A program made the translations under genes and the position numbers. A stretch of DNA of 64,000 nucleotides, taken from Streptomyces sp. V2I9. GTDB taxonomy: Bacteria > Actinomycetota > Actinomycetes > Streptomycetales > Streptomycetaceae. Position 1 is the first letter of the stretch. Each line of letters begins with the position of its first letter. Below the pieces are notes generated by a model. It did not search any database, was not told the origin of the DNA, and was given only the letters and a program-made list of their open reading frames with translations. Where the stretch lies: NCBI RefSeq assembly GCF_030817475.1, contig NZ_JAUSZJ010000002.1, positions 6,276,626 through 6,340,625 of the forward strand, written 5' to 3'. Shown here one piece after another: positions 8,291 through 17,701 of this stretch.

Positions 8291-9793
8291 ATGTCGGCGC
8301 TCACTACCATCCATATCGACGGCACCTGGCGGGCCGCCGGATCAGGCGCGACGCGCGAGGTCATCGACCCCGCCGACGCCACGGTCCTGGCCGTCGTCGC
8401 GGAGGGCGGGGCGGAGGACGCCGACGCGGCGATCGCGGCGGCGCGGCGCGCCTTCGACGACGGCCCCTGGCCGCACAAGCCCGTCGCCGAGCGGGCTGCC
8501 CTGCTGCGCCGGGTCGCCGACCTGCTCCAGCGGGACCGCGAGGAGATCGCGATCACCGAGAGCCGCGACACCGGCAAGACCCTCGAAGAGGGCCGGGTCG
8601 ACGTGGACGACGTGACCAACGCCTTCCGGTACTTCGCCGACCTCGTGATGAACGAGAGCGGCGGCCGGGTCGTCGACGCGGGCGACCCCGACGTCCACAG
8701 CATCGTCGTCCACGAACCGGTCGGCGTCTGCGCCCTGATCGCCCCCTGGAACTACCCCCTGCTCCAGGCCAGCTGGAAGATCGCCCCGGCCCTCGCCGCC
8801 GGCAACACCTTCGTCCTCAAGCCCAGCGAGGTCACCCCGCTCTCCACCGTCCACCTCGTCAAGCTCCTCGCCGAGGCCGGACTCCCCGACGGCACGGCCA
8901 ACCTGGTCACCGGAGCCGGCGACCCGGTGGGCGCCCGCTTCTCCGAACACCCGGACGTCGACCTGGTCTCCTTCACCGGCGGCCTCGCCAGCGGTACGAA
9001 GGTGGCCCTGGCCGCCGCGCCGACCGTGAAGAAGGTCGCCCTGGAACTGGGCGGCAAGAACCCCAACGTGGTCTTCGCCGACGCCTGCGCCACCGACGAG
9101 GGCTTCGACACCGCCGTCGACCAGGCGCTGAACGCCGCGTTCTTCCACAGCGGCCAGGTCTGCTCCGCCGGGGCCCGCCTGATCGTCCAGGACACCGTCA
9201 GCGAGCGGTTCGTCACCGAGCTGGCCCGCCGCGCCGACGCCATCCGCCTCGGCCGGGGCACCCTCGACGGCGTCGAGTGCGGCCCCCTCGTCTCCGCCCA
9301 GCAGCTCGCCAAGGTCGAGGCGTACGTCGCCTCGGCCCGTGAGGAGGGCGCGATCGTCCGGGCGGGCGGCGAGCGCCCCGAACCCGGCGACGTACGGCCC
9401 GAAGGCGGCTACTTCTACCGGCCGACGGTCCTCGACGGCTGCCACCGGGGGATGAAGGTGGTCCGCGAGGAGACCTTCGGCCCGATTCTCACCGTCGAGA
9501 CCTTCCGTACGGAGGAAGAGGCCATCACCCTGGCCAACGACACCGACTACGGCCTCGCGGGCGCCGTCTGGACGACCGACGCCGGACGGGCCCGCCGGGT
9601 CGCCGGACGGCTGCGCCACGGCACCGTCTGGATCAACGACTACCACCCCTACCTCCCGCAGGCCGAGTGGGGCGGCTTCGGCAGGTCCGGCACCGGCCGC
9701 GAACTCGGCCCGACCGGGCTGGCGGAGTACCGCGAGTCCAAGCACATCTACCAGAACCTCAACCCGCGCCCCCAGCGGTGGTTCGCCGGCTGA
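8291..9793 (+). CDS. betB: Betaine-aldehyde dehydrogenase
   Basis: 500-residue NAD(P)-dependent aldehyde dehydrogenase that should oxidise betaine aldehyde to glycine betaine. Visible motifs are the Rossmann-site WNYPLLQASWK, the SFTGG loop, the general-base region LELGGKNPN, and the catalytic Cys in FFHSGQVCSAG. The ATG at 8291 starts MSALTTIHIDG; GGAAGG at 8274-8279 is a distant but usable ribosome site, and the upstream in-frame stretch lacks family similarity. The gene heads a five-gene plus-strand cluster with betA and a betaine importer, which supports the betaine substrate over other aldehydes. A 131-bp gap before it should hold its promoter. Confidence 0.9.
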   Translation: MSALTTIHIDGTWRAAGSGATREVIDPADATVLAVVAEGGAEDADAAIAAARRAFDDGPWPHKPVAERAALLRRVADLLQRDREEIAITESRDTGKTLEEGRVDVDDVTNAFRYFADLVMNESGGRVVDAGDPDVHSIVVHEPVGVCALIAPWNYPLLQASWKIAPALAAGNTFVLKPSEVTPLSTVHLVKLLAEAGLPDGTANLVTGAGDPVGARFSEHPDVDLVSFTGGLASGTKVALAAAPTVKKVALELGGKNPNVVFADACATDEGFDTAVDQALNAAFFHSGQVCSAGARLIVQDTVSERFVTELARRADAIRLGRGTLDGVECGPLVSAQQLAKVEAYVASAREEGAIVRAGGERPEPGDVRPEGGYFYRPTVLDGCHRGMKVVREETFGPILTVETFRTEEEAITLANDTDYGLAGAVWTTDAGRARRVAGRLRHGTVWINDYHPYLPQAEWGGFGRSGTGRELGPTGLAEYRESKHIYQNLNPRPQRWFAG

Positions 9794-9801
9794 CGCCTGC
9801 G

Positions 9802-9834
9802 GGGGCCCCGTACCGGTACGGCCACCGGGGCCCC
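9802..9834. other. GC-rich hairpin between betB and betA
   Basis: The arms GGGGCCCC at 9802-9809 and 9827-9834 can pair around a loop that itself contains the palindrome GTACCGGTAC. There is no T-tract. It may be a processing or attenuation element in the betB-betA spacer. This is a weak functional claim. Confidence 0.35.
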
Positions 9835-9892
9835 GCCCGGCTGTTCGCAGCACCACGCACACGCACGAACCTTGCAGAAGGAGCAGTGACCG

Positions 9893-11506
9893 ATGCCTTC
9901 CACCCCCCGCAGCACCGCGGTCCCCGACCCCGAAAGCCCCGTGTCCGACTACGTGATCGTCGGCGGCGGCACCGCCGGGTCGGTCATCGCCTCCCGGCTC
10001 GCCGAGGACCCCGGCACCACCGTCACGGTCATCGAGGGCGGGCCCACCGACATCGACCGGGACGACGTGCTGACGCTGCGCCGCTGGCTCGGCCTGCTCG
10101 GCGGCGACCTCGACTACGACTACCCCACCACCGAGCAGCCGCGCGGCAACTCCCACATCCGCCACAGCCGCGCGCGGGTCCTCGGCGGCTGCTCCTCGCA
10201 CAACACGCTCATCAGCTTCAAGCCGCTGCCCGGCGACTGGGACGAGTGGGCCGAGGCGGGCGCCGAGGGCTGGGACGCGGCCGCGATGGACCCGTACTTC
10301 GCCAAGCTGCGCAACAACATCGTCCCGGTCGACGAGAAGGACCGCAACGCCATCGCCCGCGACTTCGTGGACGCCGCCCAGCAGGCGGCCGGGGTCCCGC
10401 GTGTGGACAGCTTCAACCGCGAACCGTTCCACGAAGGCGTCGGCTTCTTCGACCTCGCCTACCACCCCGAGAACAACAAGCGCTCCTCCGCCTCGGTCGC
10501 CTACCTCCACCCGCACATCGAGGCCGGCGACCGCCCGAACCTCCGCATCCTGCTGGAGACCTGGGCCTACCGCCTGGAGTTCGACGGCACCCGCGCCACC
10601 GGCGTACACGTCCGGACGAAGGACGGGGAGGAGATCCTGCTGCGCGCCGCCCGCGAGGTCATCGTCTGCGCCGGCGCCGTGGACACGCCCCGGCTGCTCC
10701 TGCACTCCGGGATAGGCCCGCGCGAGGACCTGGCCGCACTCGGCATCGAGGTGCGCCACGACCTGCCGGGCGTCGGCGAGAACCTGCTCGACCACCCCGA
10801 GTCCGTCATCGTCTGGGAGACCGACGGGCCCATCCCGGAGAACTCGGCGATGGACTCCGACGCGGGTCTCTTCGTCCGCCGCGACCCCGGATCCCGCGGC
10901 CCGGACCTGATGTTCCACTTCTACCAGATCCCGTTCACCGACAACCCCGAGCGGCTCGGCTACGAGAAGCCCGAGCACGGGGTGTCGATGACCCCGAACA
11001 TCCCCAAGCCGCGCAGCCGGGGCCGCCTCTACCTCACCAGCGCCGACCCCGAGGTCAAGCCGGCCCTGGACTTCCGCTACTTCACCGACGAGGACGACCA
11101 CGACGGCCGCACCCTGGTCGACGGCATCAAGCTCGCCCGGCGGATCGCTGCCACCGAACCACTGGCCCACTGGCTCAAGCGCGAGGTCTGCCCGGGTCCG
11201 GAGATCACCTCGGACGAGGACATCAGCGCGTACGCCCGCAAGGTCGCCCACACCGTCTACCACCCGGCCGGCACGTGCAGGATGGGCGCCGCCGACGACC
11301 GGGAGGCCGTGGTGGACCCGCAGTTGCGCATCCGGGGCCTCGACGGCATCCGGATCGCCGACGCCTCCGTCTTCCCGACCATGCCCGCCGTCAACCCGAT
11401 GATCGGCGTCCTCATGGTCGGCGAGAAGTGCGCCGAACTCCTCACCGGCCGGGCGGGCGACACCGCCCCGGTCACTGGTACCAGCACCGGAGGCGATGCC
11501 CGATGA
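9893..11506 (+). CDS. betA: GMC-family choline dehydrogenase
   Basis: 537-residue FAD-dependent GMC oxidoreductase, expected to oxidise choline to betaine aldehyde. It has the dinucleotide-binding start YVIVGGGTAGSVIASRLAED, the GMC signature region (HSRARVLGGCSSHN), the second signature near GAVDTPRLLLHSGIG, and the C-terminal active-site block HTVYHPAGTCRMG with NPMIGVLMVGE. A good AAGGAG lies upstream of the ATG. Its stop overlaps the ATG of the ABC ATPase (ATGA), tying betaine synthesis to transport. Other alcohol substrates are possible for GMC enzymes, but the neighbours favour choline. Confidence 0.9.
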   Translation: MPSTPRSTAVPDPESPVSDYVIVGGGTAGSVIASRLAEDPGTTVTVIEGGPTDIDRDDVLTLRRWLGLLGGDLDYDYPTTEQPRGNSHIRHSRARVLGGCSSHNTLISFKPLPGDWDEWAEAGAEGWDAAAMDPYFAKLRNNIVPVDEKDRNAIARDFVDAAQQAAGVPRVDSFNREPFHEGVGFFDLAYHPENNKRSSASVAYLHPHIEAGDRPNLRILLETWAYRLEFDGTRATGVHVRTKDGEEILLRAAREVIVCAGAVDTPRLLLHSGIGPREDLAALGIEVRHDLPGVGENLLDHPESVIVWETDGPIPENSAMDSDAGLFVRRDPGSRGPDLMFHFYQIPFTDNPERLGYEKPEHGVSMTPNIPKPRSRGRLYLTSADPEVKPALDFRYFTDEDDHDGRTLVDGIKLARRIAATEPLAHWLKREVCPGPEITSDEDISAYARKVAHTVYHPAGTCRMGAADDREAVVDPQLRIRGLDGIRIADASVFPTMPAVNPMIGVLMVGEKCAELLTGRAGDTAPVTGTSTGGDAR

Positions 11507-12645
11507 CCGCGACCCGCGCTCCCGAGGCCACGGCCGAGACCGCCGAGGACGCCGTGTTCTCCGTGCGCAACCTCTGGAAGGTCTTCGGCCCCCGGGCCGA
11601 CCGCGTCCCCGGCGGCGAGCACGCCGCACTCCCGCCCGCCGAACTGCGCGAGGCCACCGGCTGCACCGCCGCCGTCCGCGACGTCTCCTTCGACGTCCGC
11701 AAGGGTGAGGTGTTCGTCGTCATGGGCCTCTCCGGCTCCGGCAAGTCCACCCTCGTCCGCTGCCTCACCCGGCTGATCGAGCCCACCAGCGGCACCCTCG
11801 CCATCGACGGCGAGGACGTCCTCGCCATGGACCGCTCCCGGCTGCGCGAACTGCGCCGCCACCGGGCCGCGATGGTCTTCCAGCACTTCGGACTCCTCCC
11901 GCACCGAACCGTGTTGGACAACGTCGCCTACGGACTGGAGATCCAGGGGCTGGGCAAGGCCGAACGCCGCGCCAAGGCCGCCGAGTTGGTGACCAAGGTC
12001 GGTCTCGCGGGCCTGGAGGAACGGCGGCCCTCGCAGCTCTCCGGGGGCCAGCAGCAGCGCGTGGGGCTCGCCCGCGCACTCGCCGTCGACCCGTCCGTCC
12101 TCCTCTTCGACGAACCGTTCAGCGCGCTCGACCCGCTGATCCGCCGCGAGATGCAGGACGAAGTGGTCCGGCTGCACCGCGAGGAGGGCCGCACCATGGT
12201 CTTCATCACCCACGACCTCGGCGAGGCCCTGCGCCTGGGCACCCGGATCGCGCTGATGCGCGACGGCGGCATCGTCCAGCTCGGCACCCCCGAGGAGATC
12301 GTGGGCTCGCCCGCCGACGACTACGTCCGCGAGTTCGTCCGCGACGTACCGCGCGAGCAGGTCCTCACCGTCGCCACCGCCATGCGCCCCGCGCTCGCCG
12401 GGGAGAGCGAGCGCGGACCGGCCGTGCGCCCCGAAGCCACCGTCGCCGAGGCCATCGAGGCGGTCTCCCGCTCCGGCGACCCCGCCGCCCGGGTGATGGA
12501 CGGCGGCCGGCTCGTCGGCGTCGTCGACCGCGCCGGCCTGCTCGACGTCGTCGCCGGAACGGCGGGACCCGCCGAGGCGGCCACGCCCGCGGCCGGAACC
12601 GGAGCCCCCGACGCACCGGACGGCCCCCGCGAGGTGACCGCCTGA
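11503..12645 (+). CDS. Glycine betaine/proline ABC importer, ATPase subunit
   Basis: 380-residue OpuAA/ProV-type ATPase. It shows Walker A (GLSGSGKST), the Q-loop (VFQHFGLLPHRTV), the ABC signature (QLSGGQQQRVGLARAL), Walker B (VLLFDEPFSALDP) and the switch His (FITHDLGEAL). About 60-70 residues at the end (VMDGGRLVGVVDRAGLLDVV) resemble part of a CBS domain. In OpuA-type systems this region senses ionic strength, but only a short version is present here. It overlaps betA (ATGA) and the permease (TGATG), so it lies in a translationally coupled chain. It acts on the cytoplasmic face of the membrane. Confidence 0.92.
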   Translation: MTATRAPEATAETAEDAVFSVRNLWKVFGPRADRVPGGEHAALPPAELREATGCTAAVRDVSFDVRKGEVFVVMGLSGSGKSTLVRCLTRLIEPTSGTLAIDGEDVLAMDRSRLRELRRHRAAMVFQHFGLLPHRTVLDNVAYGLEIQGLGKAERRAKAAELVTKVGLAGLEERRPSQLSGGQQQRVGLARALAVDPSVLLFDEPFSALDPLIRREMQDEVVRLHREEGRTMVFITHDLGEALRLGTRIALMRDGGIVQLGTPEEIVGSPADDYVREFVRDVPREQVLTVATAMRPALAGESERGPAVRPEATVAEAIEAVSRSGDPAARVMDGGRLVGVVDRAGLLDVVAGTAGPAEAATPAAGTGAPDAPDGPREVTA

Positions 12646-14621
12646 TGGCCACCGCCCGGGCCACCCCGGTCCGCCCCGCCTCCGCGGGCGCCCGCCGGGG
12701 ACCGCTGGCCGTTCTCCGCGACCGCCCCGCCGCCGCGAAGCTCCTGCTGCTCGCGCTCGTCGCCGTCGTCGCCGTCCCCCTCGTGCACGGCCGCTGGGGC
12801 GGTGGGATGTGGCCCGCCGCGCTGACCGCCGACCTCTCGGGCCCGCTCGGCGACGTCACCGACTGGATCGTCTCCAACCGCGACAGCCACCCCCTGTTCC
12901 TCTACTTCTTCGGCCACATCAGCAACGCCGTCGTGCTCTCCGTACGCGGTGTCTACCTGGTCCTCCTGGCCCTCGGCTGGGCCGGCGTCACCGTGCTCGC
13001 CGCCGCCGTCGCCTGGCGCGCGGCCGGGATCAGGACGGCCCTCACCGCGGCCGCCTCGTTCCTGGCCTGCGGGCTGCTCGGCATGTGGGTGCCGACCATG
13101 CAGACGCTTGCGCTGATGGTCGTCGCCGTCCTCGCCTCGGTCGTGCTGGGGCTGCTCCTCGGCCTGGCCGCCGGGCTCTCGGACCGCGTGTTCCGCGTCC
13201 TGCGCCCGGTCCTCGACACCATGCAGGTGCTGCCCGCCTTCGCGTACCTGCTCCCGGTGGTGCTGGTGTTCGGCATCGGCGTCCCCGGAGCCGTTCTCGC
13301 CACCGTCGTGTACGCGGCCCCGCCGATGGCCCGGCTCACCGCGCTCGGCCTGCGCGGCGCGGACGCCGGGGTCATGGAGGCCGTGGCCTCGCTCGGCGCC
13401 ACCGGCCGCCAGCGGGTGCTGAGCGCCCGGCTCCCGCTGGCCCGCAAGGAACTCCTCCTCGGCCTCAACCAGACCATCATGATGGCGCTCTCCATGGCCG
13501 TCATCGCCTCCGTGATCGGCGCGGGCGGCCTCGGCGACCGCGTCTACCAGGCGCTGTCCTCCGTGGACGTCGGCGCGGCGCTCGCCGCGGGCATCCCGAT
13601 CGTCCTGCTGGCCGTCGTCCTGGACCGTACGACCGAGGCTGCCGGCCGCCGCATCGGCGCCGAGCCCACCGGACCTGCCCTGCTGCGCGGGTGGCGCGGC
13701 TGGGCCCTGGCCGCCGCGGCCGTCGCCGCCGCCGGACGGGCCGCCGACGGCCGGGTCTGGCCCGACGAGATGACCGTGGCCATCGCCGGACCGGTCAACA
13801 CCGCCAAGGACTGGATGGTCGACCACCTCTACACCGGGGTTCCCGTCGTCGGCGGTACCGCCGACCTCGCCGCCCACTTCACCGGCGGCGTCCTCAACCC
13901 GCTGCGCGGCGGGCTCACCGGGCTGCCCTGGTGGTCGGTGCTGCTGATCGTCGCCGCGCTCGCCTGGACCATCGGCACCTGGCGCACCGCCGCCACCGCC
14001 GTCCTCGCCATGGCCGCGATCGGCGTCCTCGGCGTGTGGGAGCCCTCGATGGACACCCTCAGCCAGGTGCTTGCCGCCGTCGCGGTCACCCTGGTCATCG
14101 GCTTCGGCGTCGCCATCGGCGCGGCCCGCAGCGAACGGCTGGAGCGGCTGCTGCGCCCGGTCCTGGACGTCTTCCAGACCATGCCGCAGTTCGTCTACCT
14201 GATCCCCGTCGTCGCGCTCTTCGGCGTCGGCCGCGCGCCCGCCGCCGCTGCCGCGGTGATCTACGCGCTGCCCGCCGTCATCCGCATCACCACCCAGGGG
14301 CTGCGGGGCGTCGATCCGGCGGCGATGGAGTGCGCCCGCTCGCTCGGCGCCACCCCCGGCCAGCAACTGCGCCAGGTCCAGATCCCGCTGGCCAGGCCCT
14401 CGCTGCTGCTCGCCGTCAACCAGGCGGTCGTCCTGGTCCTCGCCGTCGTCATCATCGGCGGACTCGTCGGGTCCGGCGCCCTCGGCTACGAGGTCGTCCT
14501 CGGCCTCGCGCAGGGCGACCTGGCCACCGGCCTCGTCGCCGGAGCGGCGATCGTCTGCCTCGGCCTGATGCTCGACCGGGTCACCCAGCCCACCACCCGC
14601 CGCCAGCGACAGGAGAGCTGA
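12645..14621 (+). CDS. Glycine betaine ABC importer, double-length fused permease
   Basis: 658-residue integral membrane protein made of two tandem ProW-type permease halves, so one chain can supply both transmembrane domains. Each half ends with an EAA-loop region: GADAGVMEAVASLGATGRQ in the first and VDPAAMECARSLGATPGQQ in the second. Each also has the matching segments VLDTMQVLPAFAYLLP and VLDVFQTMPQFVYLIP. Usual ProW proteins are about 280-350 residues, so this is a duplication-fusion. Start and stop overlap or nearly touch the ATPase and binding-protein genes. Confidence 0.9.
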   Translation: MATARATPVRPASAGARRGPLAVLRDRPAAAKLLLLALVAVVAVPLVHGRWGGGMWPAALTADLSGPLGDVTDWIVSNRDSHPLFLYFFGHISNAVVLSVRGVYLVLLALGWAGVTVLAAAVAWRAAGIRTALTAAASFLACGLLGMWVPTMQTLALMVVAVLASVVLGLLLGLAAGLSDRVFRVLRPVLDTMQVLPAFAYLLPVVLVFGIGVPGAVLATVVYAAPPMARLTALGLRGADAGVMEAVASLGATGRQRVLSARLPLARKELLLGLNQTIMMALSMAVIASVIGAGGLGDRVYQALSSVDVGAALAAGIPIVLLAVVLDRTTEAAGRRIGAEPTGPALLRGWRGWALAAAAVAAAGRAADGRVWPDEMTVAIAGPVNTAKDWMVDHLYTGVPVVGGTADLAAHFTGGVLNPLRGGLTGLPWWSVLLIVAALAWTIGTWRTAATAVLAMAAIGVLGVWEPSMDTLSQVLAAVAVTLVIGFGVAIGAARSERLERLLRPVLDVFQTMPQFVYLIPVVALFGVGRAPAAAAAVIYALPAVIRITTQGLRGVDPAAMECARSLGATPGQQLRQVQIPLARPSLLLAVNQAVVLVLAVVIIGGLVGSGALGYEVVLGLAQGDLATGLVAGAAIVCLGLMLDRVTQPTTRRQRQES

Positions 14622-14622
14622 G

Positions 14623-15597
14623 ATGAACCGCTCCCGTACCCGCCTGCTCGTGGCGCTCGCCTCGGCCGGAACCCTGCTCGCCACGGCCGGCTGCGGCGCC
14701 GCCGACATGACCAGGCAGGCGTCGCCCTTCGCGGCCCCCGCCGGGGTCAGGACCGTGACGCTCTCCGTCCAGTCGTGGGTCGGCGCCCAGGCCAACGTCG
14801 CGGTGGCCGAGCACCTCCTCAAGGAGAAGCTCGGCTACCGCGTCGACCTGGTCCAGACCGACGAGGTCCCCGCCTGGGACGCCCTCAGCCAGGGCCGCGT
14901 CGACGCGATCCTGGAGGACTGGGGCCACCCGGACCAGGAGAAGCTGTACATCGACGAGAAGGAGACCATCGTCCGCGGCGGCGACCTCGGAGTCACCGGC
15001 CACATCGGCTGGTACGTACCGAAGTACTGGGCCGACGAGCACCCGGACGTCACGGACTGGAAGAACCTCGACAGGTACGCGAAGGAGCTGAGGACCGCCG
15101 AGAGCGGAGGCAAGGGCCAGCTCCTGGACGGCTCGCCGTCCTACGTCACCAACGACGTGGCCCTGGTGAAGAACCTCGACCTCGACTACAAGGTCGTCTT
15201 CGCCGGCTCCGAGGCGGCCCAGATCACCCAGATCCAGCAGTTCGCCAAGGAGAAGAAGCCCTTCCTCAGCTACTGGTACCAGCCGCAGTGGCTGTTCAAC
15301 GAGGTGCCGATGGTCGAGGTGAAGCTCCCCGAGTACACGGAGGAGTGTGCGGCCAAGGACCCCGCGGACATCGACTGCGCGTACCCGACGACTCCGCTGC
15401 AGAAGTTCCTCAACGCCGACTTCGCCGAACGTGGCGGGGACGCCGCCGCGTTCCTGAAGAAGTTCCACTGGTCGGAGAAGGACCAGAACGAGGTCTCCGA
15501 GATGATCGCCTCGCAGAAGCTCACCCCCCGGGAGGCGGCGAAGCGCTGGACCGAACGCCACCCGGACGTCTGGAAGAAGTGGCTGCCCGAGGGCTGA
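14623..15597 (+). CDS. Glycine betaine-binding lipoprotein
   Basis: 324-residue substrate-binding protein of the ProX/OpuAC type. It has a lipoprotein signal peptide (LLATAGC, lipidated Cys at residue 24), so it should be tethered outside the membrane and deliver betaine to the fused permease. Aromatic-rich stretches such as DWGHPDQEKLY, GWYVPKYWAD and LSYWYQPQWLF fit the Trp/Tyr cage used for quaternary ammonium ligands. AGGAGAG precedes the ATG, one base after the permease stop. It is the last gene of the betaine cluster, ahead of a strong stem-loop shared with a convergent P450 gene. Confidence 0.92.
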   Translation: MNRSRTRLLVALASAGTLLATAGCGAADMTRQASPFAAPAGVRTVTLSVQSWVGAQANVAVAEHLLKEKLGYRVDLVQTDEVPAWDALSQGRVDAILEDWGHPDQEKLYIDEKETIVRGGDLGVTGHIGWYVPKYWADEHPDVTDWKNLDRYAKELRTAESGGKGQLLDGSPSYVTNDVALVKNLDLDYKVVFAGSEAAQITQIQQFAKEKKPFLSYWYQPQWLFNEVPMVEVKLPEYTEECAAKDPADIDCAYPTTPLQKFLNADFAERGGDAAAFLKKFHWSEKDQNEVSEMIASQKLTPREAAKRWTERHPDVWKKWLPEG

Positions 15598-15602
15598 CCG
15601 CC

Positions 15603-15638
15603 CGGTGCCCGGCGCCCCGGGAGGGGAGCCGGGCACCG
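15603..15638. terminator. Bidirectional stem-loop terminator between betaine operon and P450
   Basis: CGGTGCCCGGC at 15603-15613 pairs perfectly with GCCGGGCACCG at 15628-15638 over an inner 14-base loop. It lies in the 51-bp gap between two convergent genes. There is no long T-tract, as is common for Streptomyces terminators. Confidence 0.7.
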
Positions 15639-15648
15639 CGCCGTGCCG

Positions 15649-17016
15649 CTACCGCGCCCGGACCGTCGCCGTCATGGCCCGGTCCGGCTGGAGCGTCAGC
15701 CCCGTCAGCGGCGTGATCTCGCCCGGATCGACGTCCAGGGTGAAGCGGCGGGCCAGCACGGCGAGCAGGAGGACGGACTCGACCATCGCGAAGCGTGTGC
15801 CGATGCAGACCCGGGGGCCGCCGCCGAACGGGAACCACGCGTACTCGTGGATCGCGTCGCCGGCCTCCGCGTCCCAGCGCTCCGGCCGGAACTCCTCCGG
15901 CTCGGGGAACCACCGGGGGTCGCGGTGCGTGGCCCACTGGCTGACCCACACCCGCGTGCCCTCCTCGACGGGCCGGCCACCGATCGTCGCCCCCTCCTTC
16001 GCGATGCCGGTGATCAGCCAGATCGCCGGATACAGCCGCAGGGTCTCCTTCACCACGGCCCGGGCGTACGTCAGACGCGCGTAGTCCTCGATGCCGGGCT
16101 CCCGGTCGCCGAGCACCCGGTCCAGCTCCTCGGCGAGCGCTTCGCGGACGCGGGGGTTGCGGGCGAGGAGGTACCACGCCCACACCAGGGTCGTGCTCGT
16201 CGTCTCGTGACCGCCGATGTACAGCGTGACCGCCTCGTCGCGGATCTCCTCCTCGGTGAGGGGCATCCCGCTCTCGTCGACGGCGGTGAGCAGCCGGCTG
16301 AGCAGATCGGGGCGTTCCTCGCCGCCGTCCCGGTGCCGGGCGACGACCCGGCGCACCTCGGCGTCGATGACGGCGGCGGCCTTCCTGATCCGCGCCCGGC
16401 CCGGCGTCGGCACCCAGTCCGGCAGCAGTGCGCCGAGCCCGGCGAACTCCTTGCCGATCTCCAGCTGGGCGACGTCCATCGCCCGCCCCATCGCCTCGGT
16501 GTCCGCCGGGGTGTCGACGCCGAAGATGGTGCGCACCGCGATCCGCTGGGTCAGCGTGGACATCTCCCGTTTGACGTCGATCCGTTGTCCGTCCGACCAC
16601 CGGTCGGCCAGCTCCACCGCGCAGGCCGCCATCGTGGCCGCGTAGGACGCGACCTGCCTGGGCCGCACCGAGGGCTGCACCAGCGAGCGCTTGCGCCGCC
16701 AGTCCCGGCCGCGCGCCACGAGCATCCCGTTGCCCAGCACCGTCCGGAACGCGATGCCGAGATCCGGCTGGTCGAAGGTGCGCTCCGTCTCGGTGAGCAA
16801 CTCGCCTATGCGGTCGGGGTCGGCGAGGAAGACGCACCGGTTGCGGCCGAACCTCCAGCGCACCATGTCCCCACGGCTGCGCAGGAGTTCGAAGAAGGCG
16901 AGGGGGTCCTTGCCGAACTGCGGCAGGTTCCCCACGAGCGGCAGCCCCTTGGGTCCCGGTGTGAACGCGGGGCCGTGCGGTGGGGTGTCGAGTGCCGGAT
17001 CGGTCGGGGTGGACAT
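15649..17016 (-). CDS. Cytochrome P450, canonical, larger class
   Basis: 455-residue P450 with an N-terminal proline-rich lead (PGPKGLPLVGNLPQFGKDPL) like the CYP102/CYP110/pentalenene-oxygenase-type P450s rather than the CYP154 group. It has the I-helix GGHETTSTT, the K-helix E324-T-L-R327, the PERF-like FRPERWD, and the haem loop FPFGGGPRVC with Cys404. All key residues are intact, in contrast to the two CYP157-like proteins in the window. It stands alone on the minus strand, convergent with the betaine operon. No terpene synthase or ferredoxin is adjacent, so the substrate cannot be inferred. Confidence 0.9.
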   Translation of the reverse strand: MSTPTDPALDTPPHGPAFTPGPKGLPLVGNLPQFGKDPLAFFELLRSRGDMVRWRFGRNRCVFLADPDRIGELLTETERTFDQPDLGIAFRTVLGNGMLVARGRDWRRKRSLVQPSVRPRQVASYAATMAACAVELADRWSDGQRIDVKREMSTLTQRIAVRTIFGVDTPADTEAMGRAMDVAQLEIGKEFAGLGALLPDWVPTPGRARIRKAAAVIDAEVRRVVARHRDGGEERPDLLSRLLTAVDESGMPLTEEEIRDEAVTLYIGGHETTSTTLVWAWYLLARNPRVREALAEELDRVLGDREPGIEDYARLTYARAVVKETLRLYPAIWLITGIAKEGATIGGRPVEEGTRVWVSQWATHRDPRWFPEPEEFRPERWDAEAGDAIHEYAWFPFGGGPRVCIGTRFAMVESVLLLAVLARRFTLDVDPGEITPLTGLTLQPDRAMTATVRAR

Positions 17017-17108
17017 CGAGTGGACTCCGCTTCCTGGGGCGCGCCATCGACGACGCGCGCACGTTCGAACTCAAGCGACCGGCATGGCCGGAATGTGCCG
17101 GGATGACC

Positions 17109-17543
17109 TTACGGGGCAGTCGAGTTGCCGGGTCCGGCCGCGACCGCTCCCGGTTGCGGGCCGGGCCGGCGGCCGTGGGGCACCACGACGACCTGGTGCT
17201 CGTCCTCGTACACGACTCGGCCGGGATCGGCGGACTCCAGCCGCTCGCACGCCACCCCGTGCGCGGAGAGCAGGGCGAGGTAGCCGGGGACGCGGTCCAG
17301 CAGGCGGGTGGCGGACAGCTTGAACCAGGCGACGGCCTCCGGGTTCACCTCGGGGTCGTACACGGTCGGGTCGACCCGCGACGGGTCGGTGTACGCGGCG
17401 TCGTACCAGTCGTTGGCCGCCCGCCAGAACCGGTACTGCTCCTCGGTCAGCCGGCCCTCGCGGGCCAGCCCGTTGGCCAGCGCGAAGATGCCGGGAAAGT
17501 GGCCGCAGGGGCTCCGCTCCGGGCTCTGGAACCGTACGTACAT
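17109..17543 (-). CDS. Conserved small protein, unknown function
   Basis: 144-residue soluble protein beginning MYVRFQSPERSPCGHFPGIF. I chose the ATG at 17543 because GGAAGGAG lies just upstream, and the long in-frame extension beyond it is compositionally a GC shadow. The N-terminal 90 residues are rich in Trp, Tyr and Phe (EEQYRFWRAANDWYDAAYTD) and look like a compact helical domain. The C-terminal 20 residues are low complexity. No known domain is recognised. It sits between the P450 and the VWA-associated gene with gaps of about 90 and 160 bp. Confidence 0.7.
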   Translation of the reverse strand: MYVRFQSPERSPCGHFPGIFALANGLAREGRLTEEQYRFWRAANDWYDAAYTDPSRVDPTVYDPEVNPEAVAWFKLSATRLLDRVPGYLALLSAHGVACERLESADPGRVVYEDEHQVVVVPHGRRPGPQPGAVAAGPGNSTAP

Positions 17544-17701
17544 CGTGTCTCTCCTTCCGTCCGTCTCCTCCACCGCGGCCGGGAGAATCGCCGGCCCGGC
17601 CGGTGGGGCGGGGTGGGTGTTCCGGCACGGGCCGGGGCGCGGCTGGGAGGTGGGTGTTCCGGCGCGGGGCCGGGGTGCGCGACCCCGGCCCCGCGCATCC
17701 G

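Noticed and set aside
8342..11629. 1,095-codon minus-strand open frame antisense to betB/betA, and similar long antisense frames elsewhere
   Set aside because: They are by-products of very high third-position GC. The plus strand carries clear, complete enzyme families, while the antisense products are Arg/Gly/Val-rich without domains.
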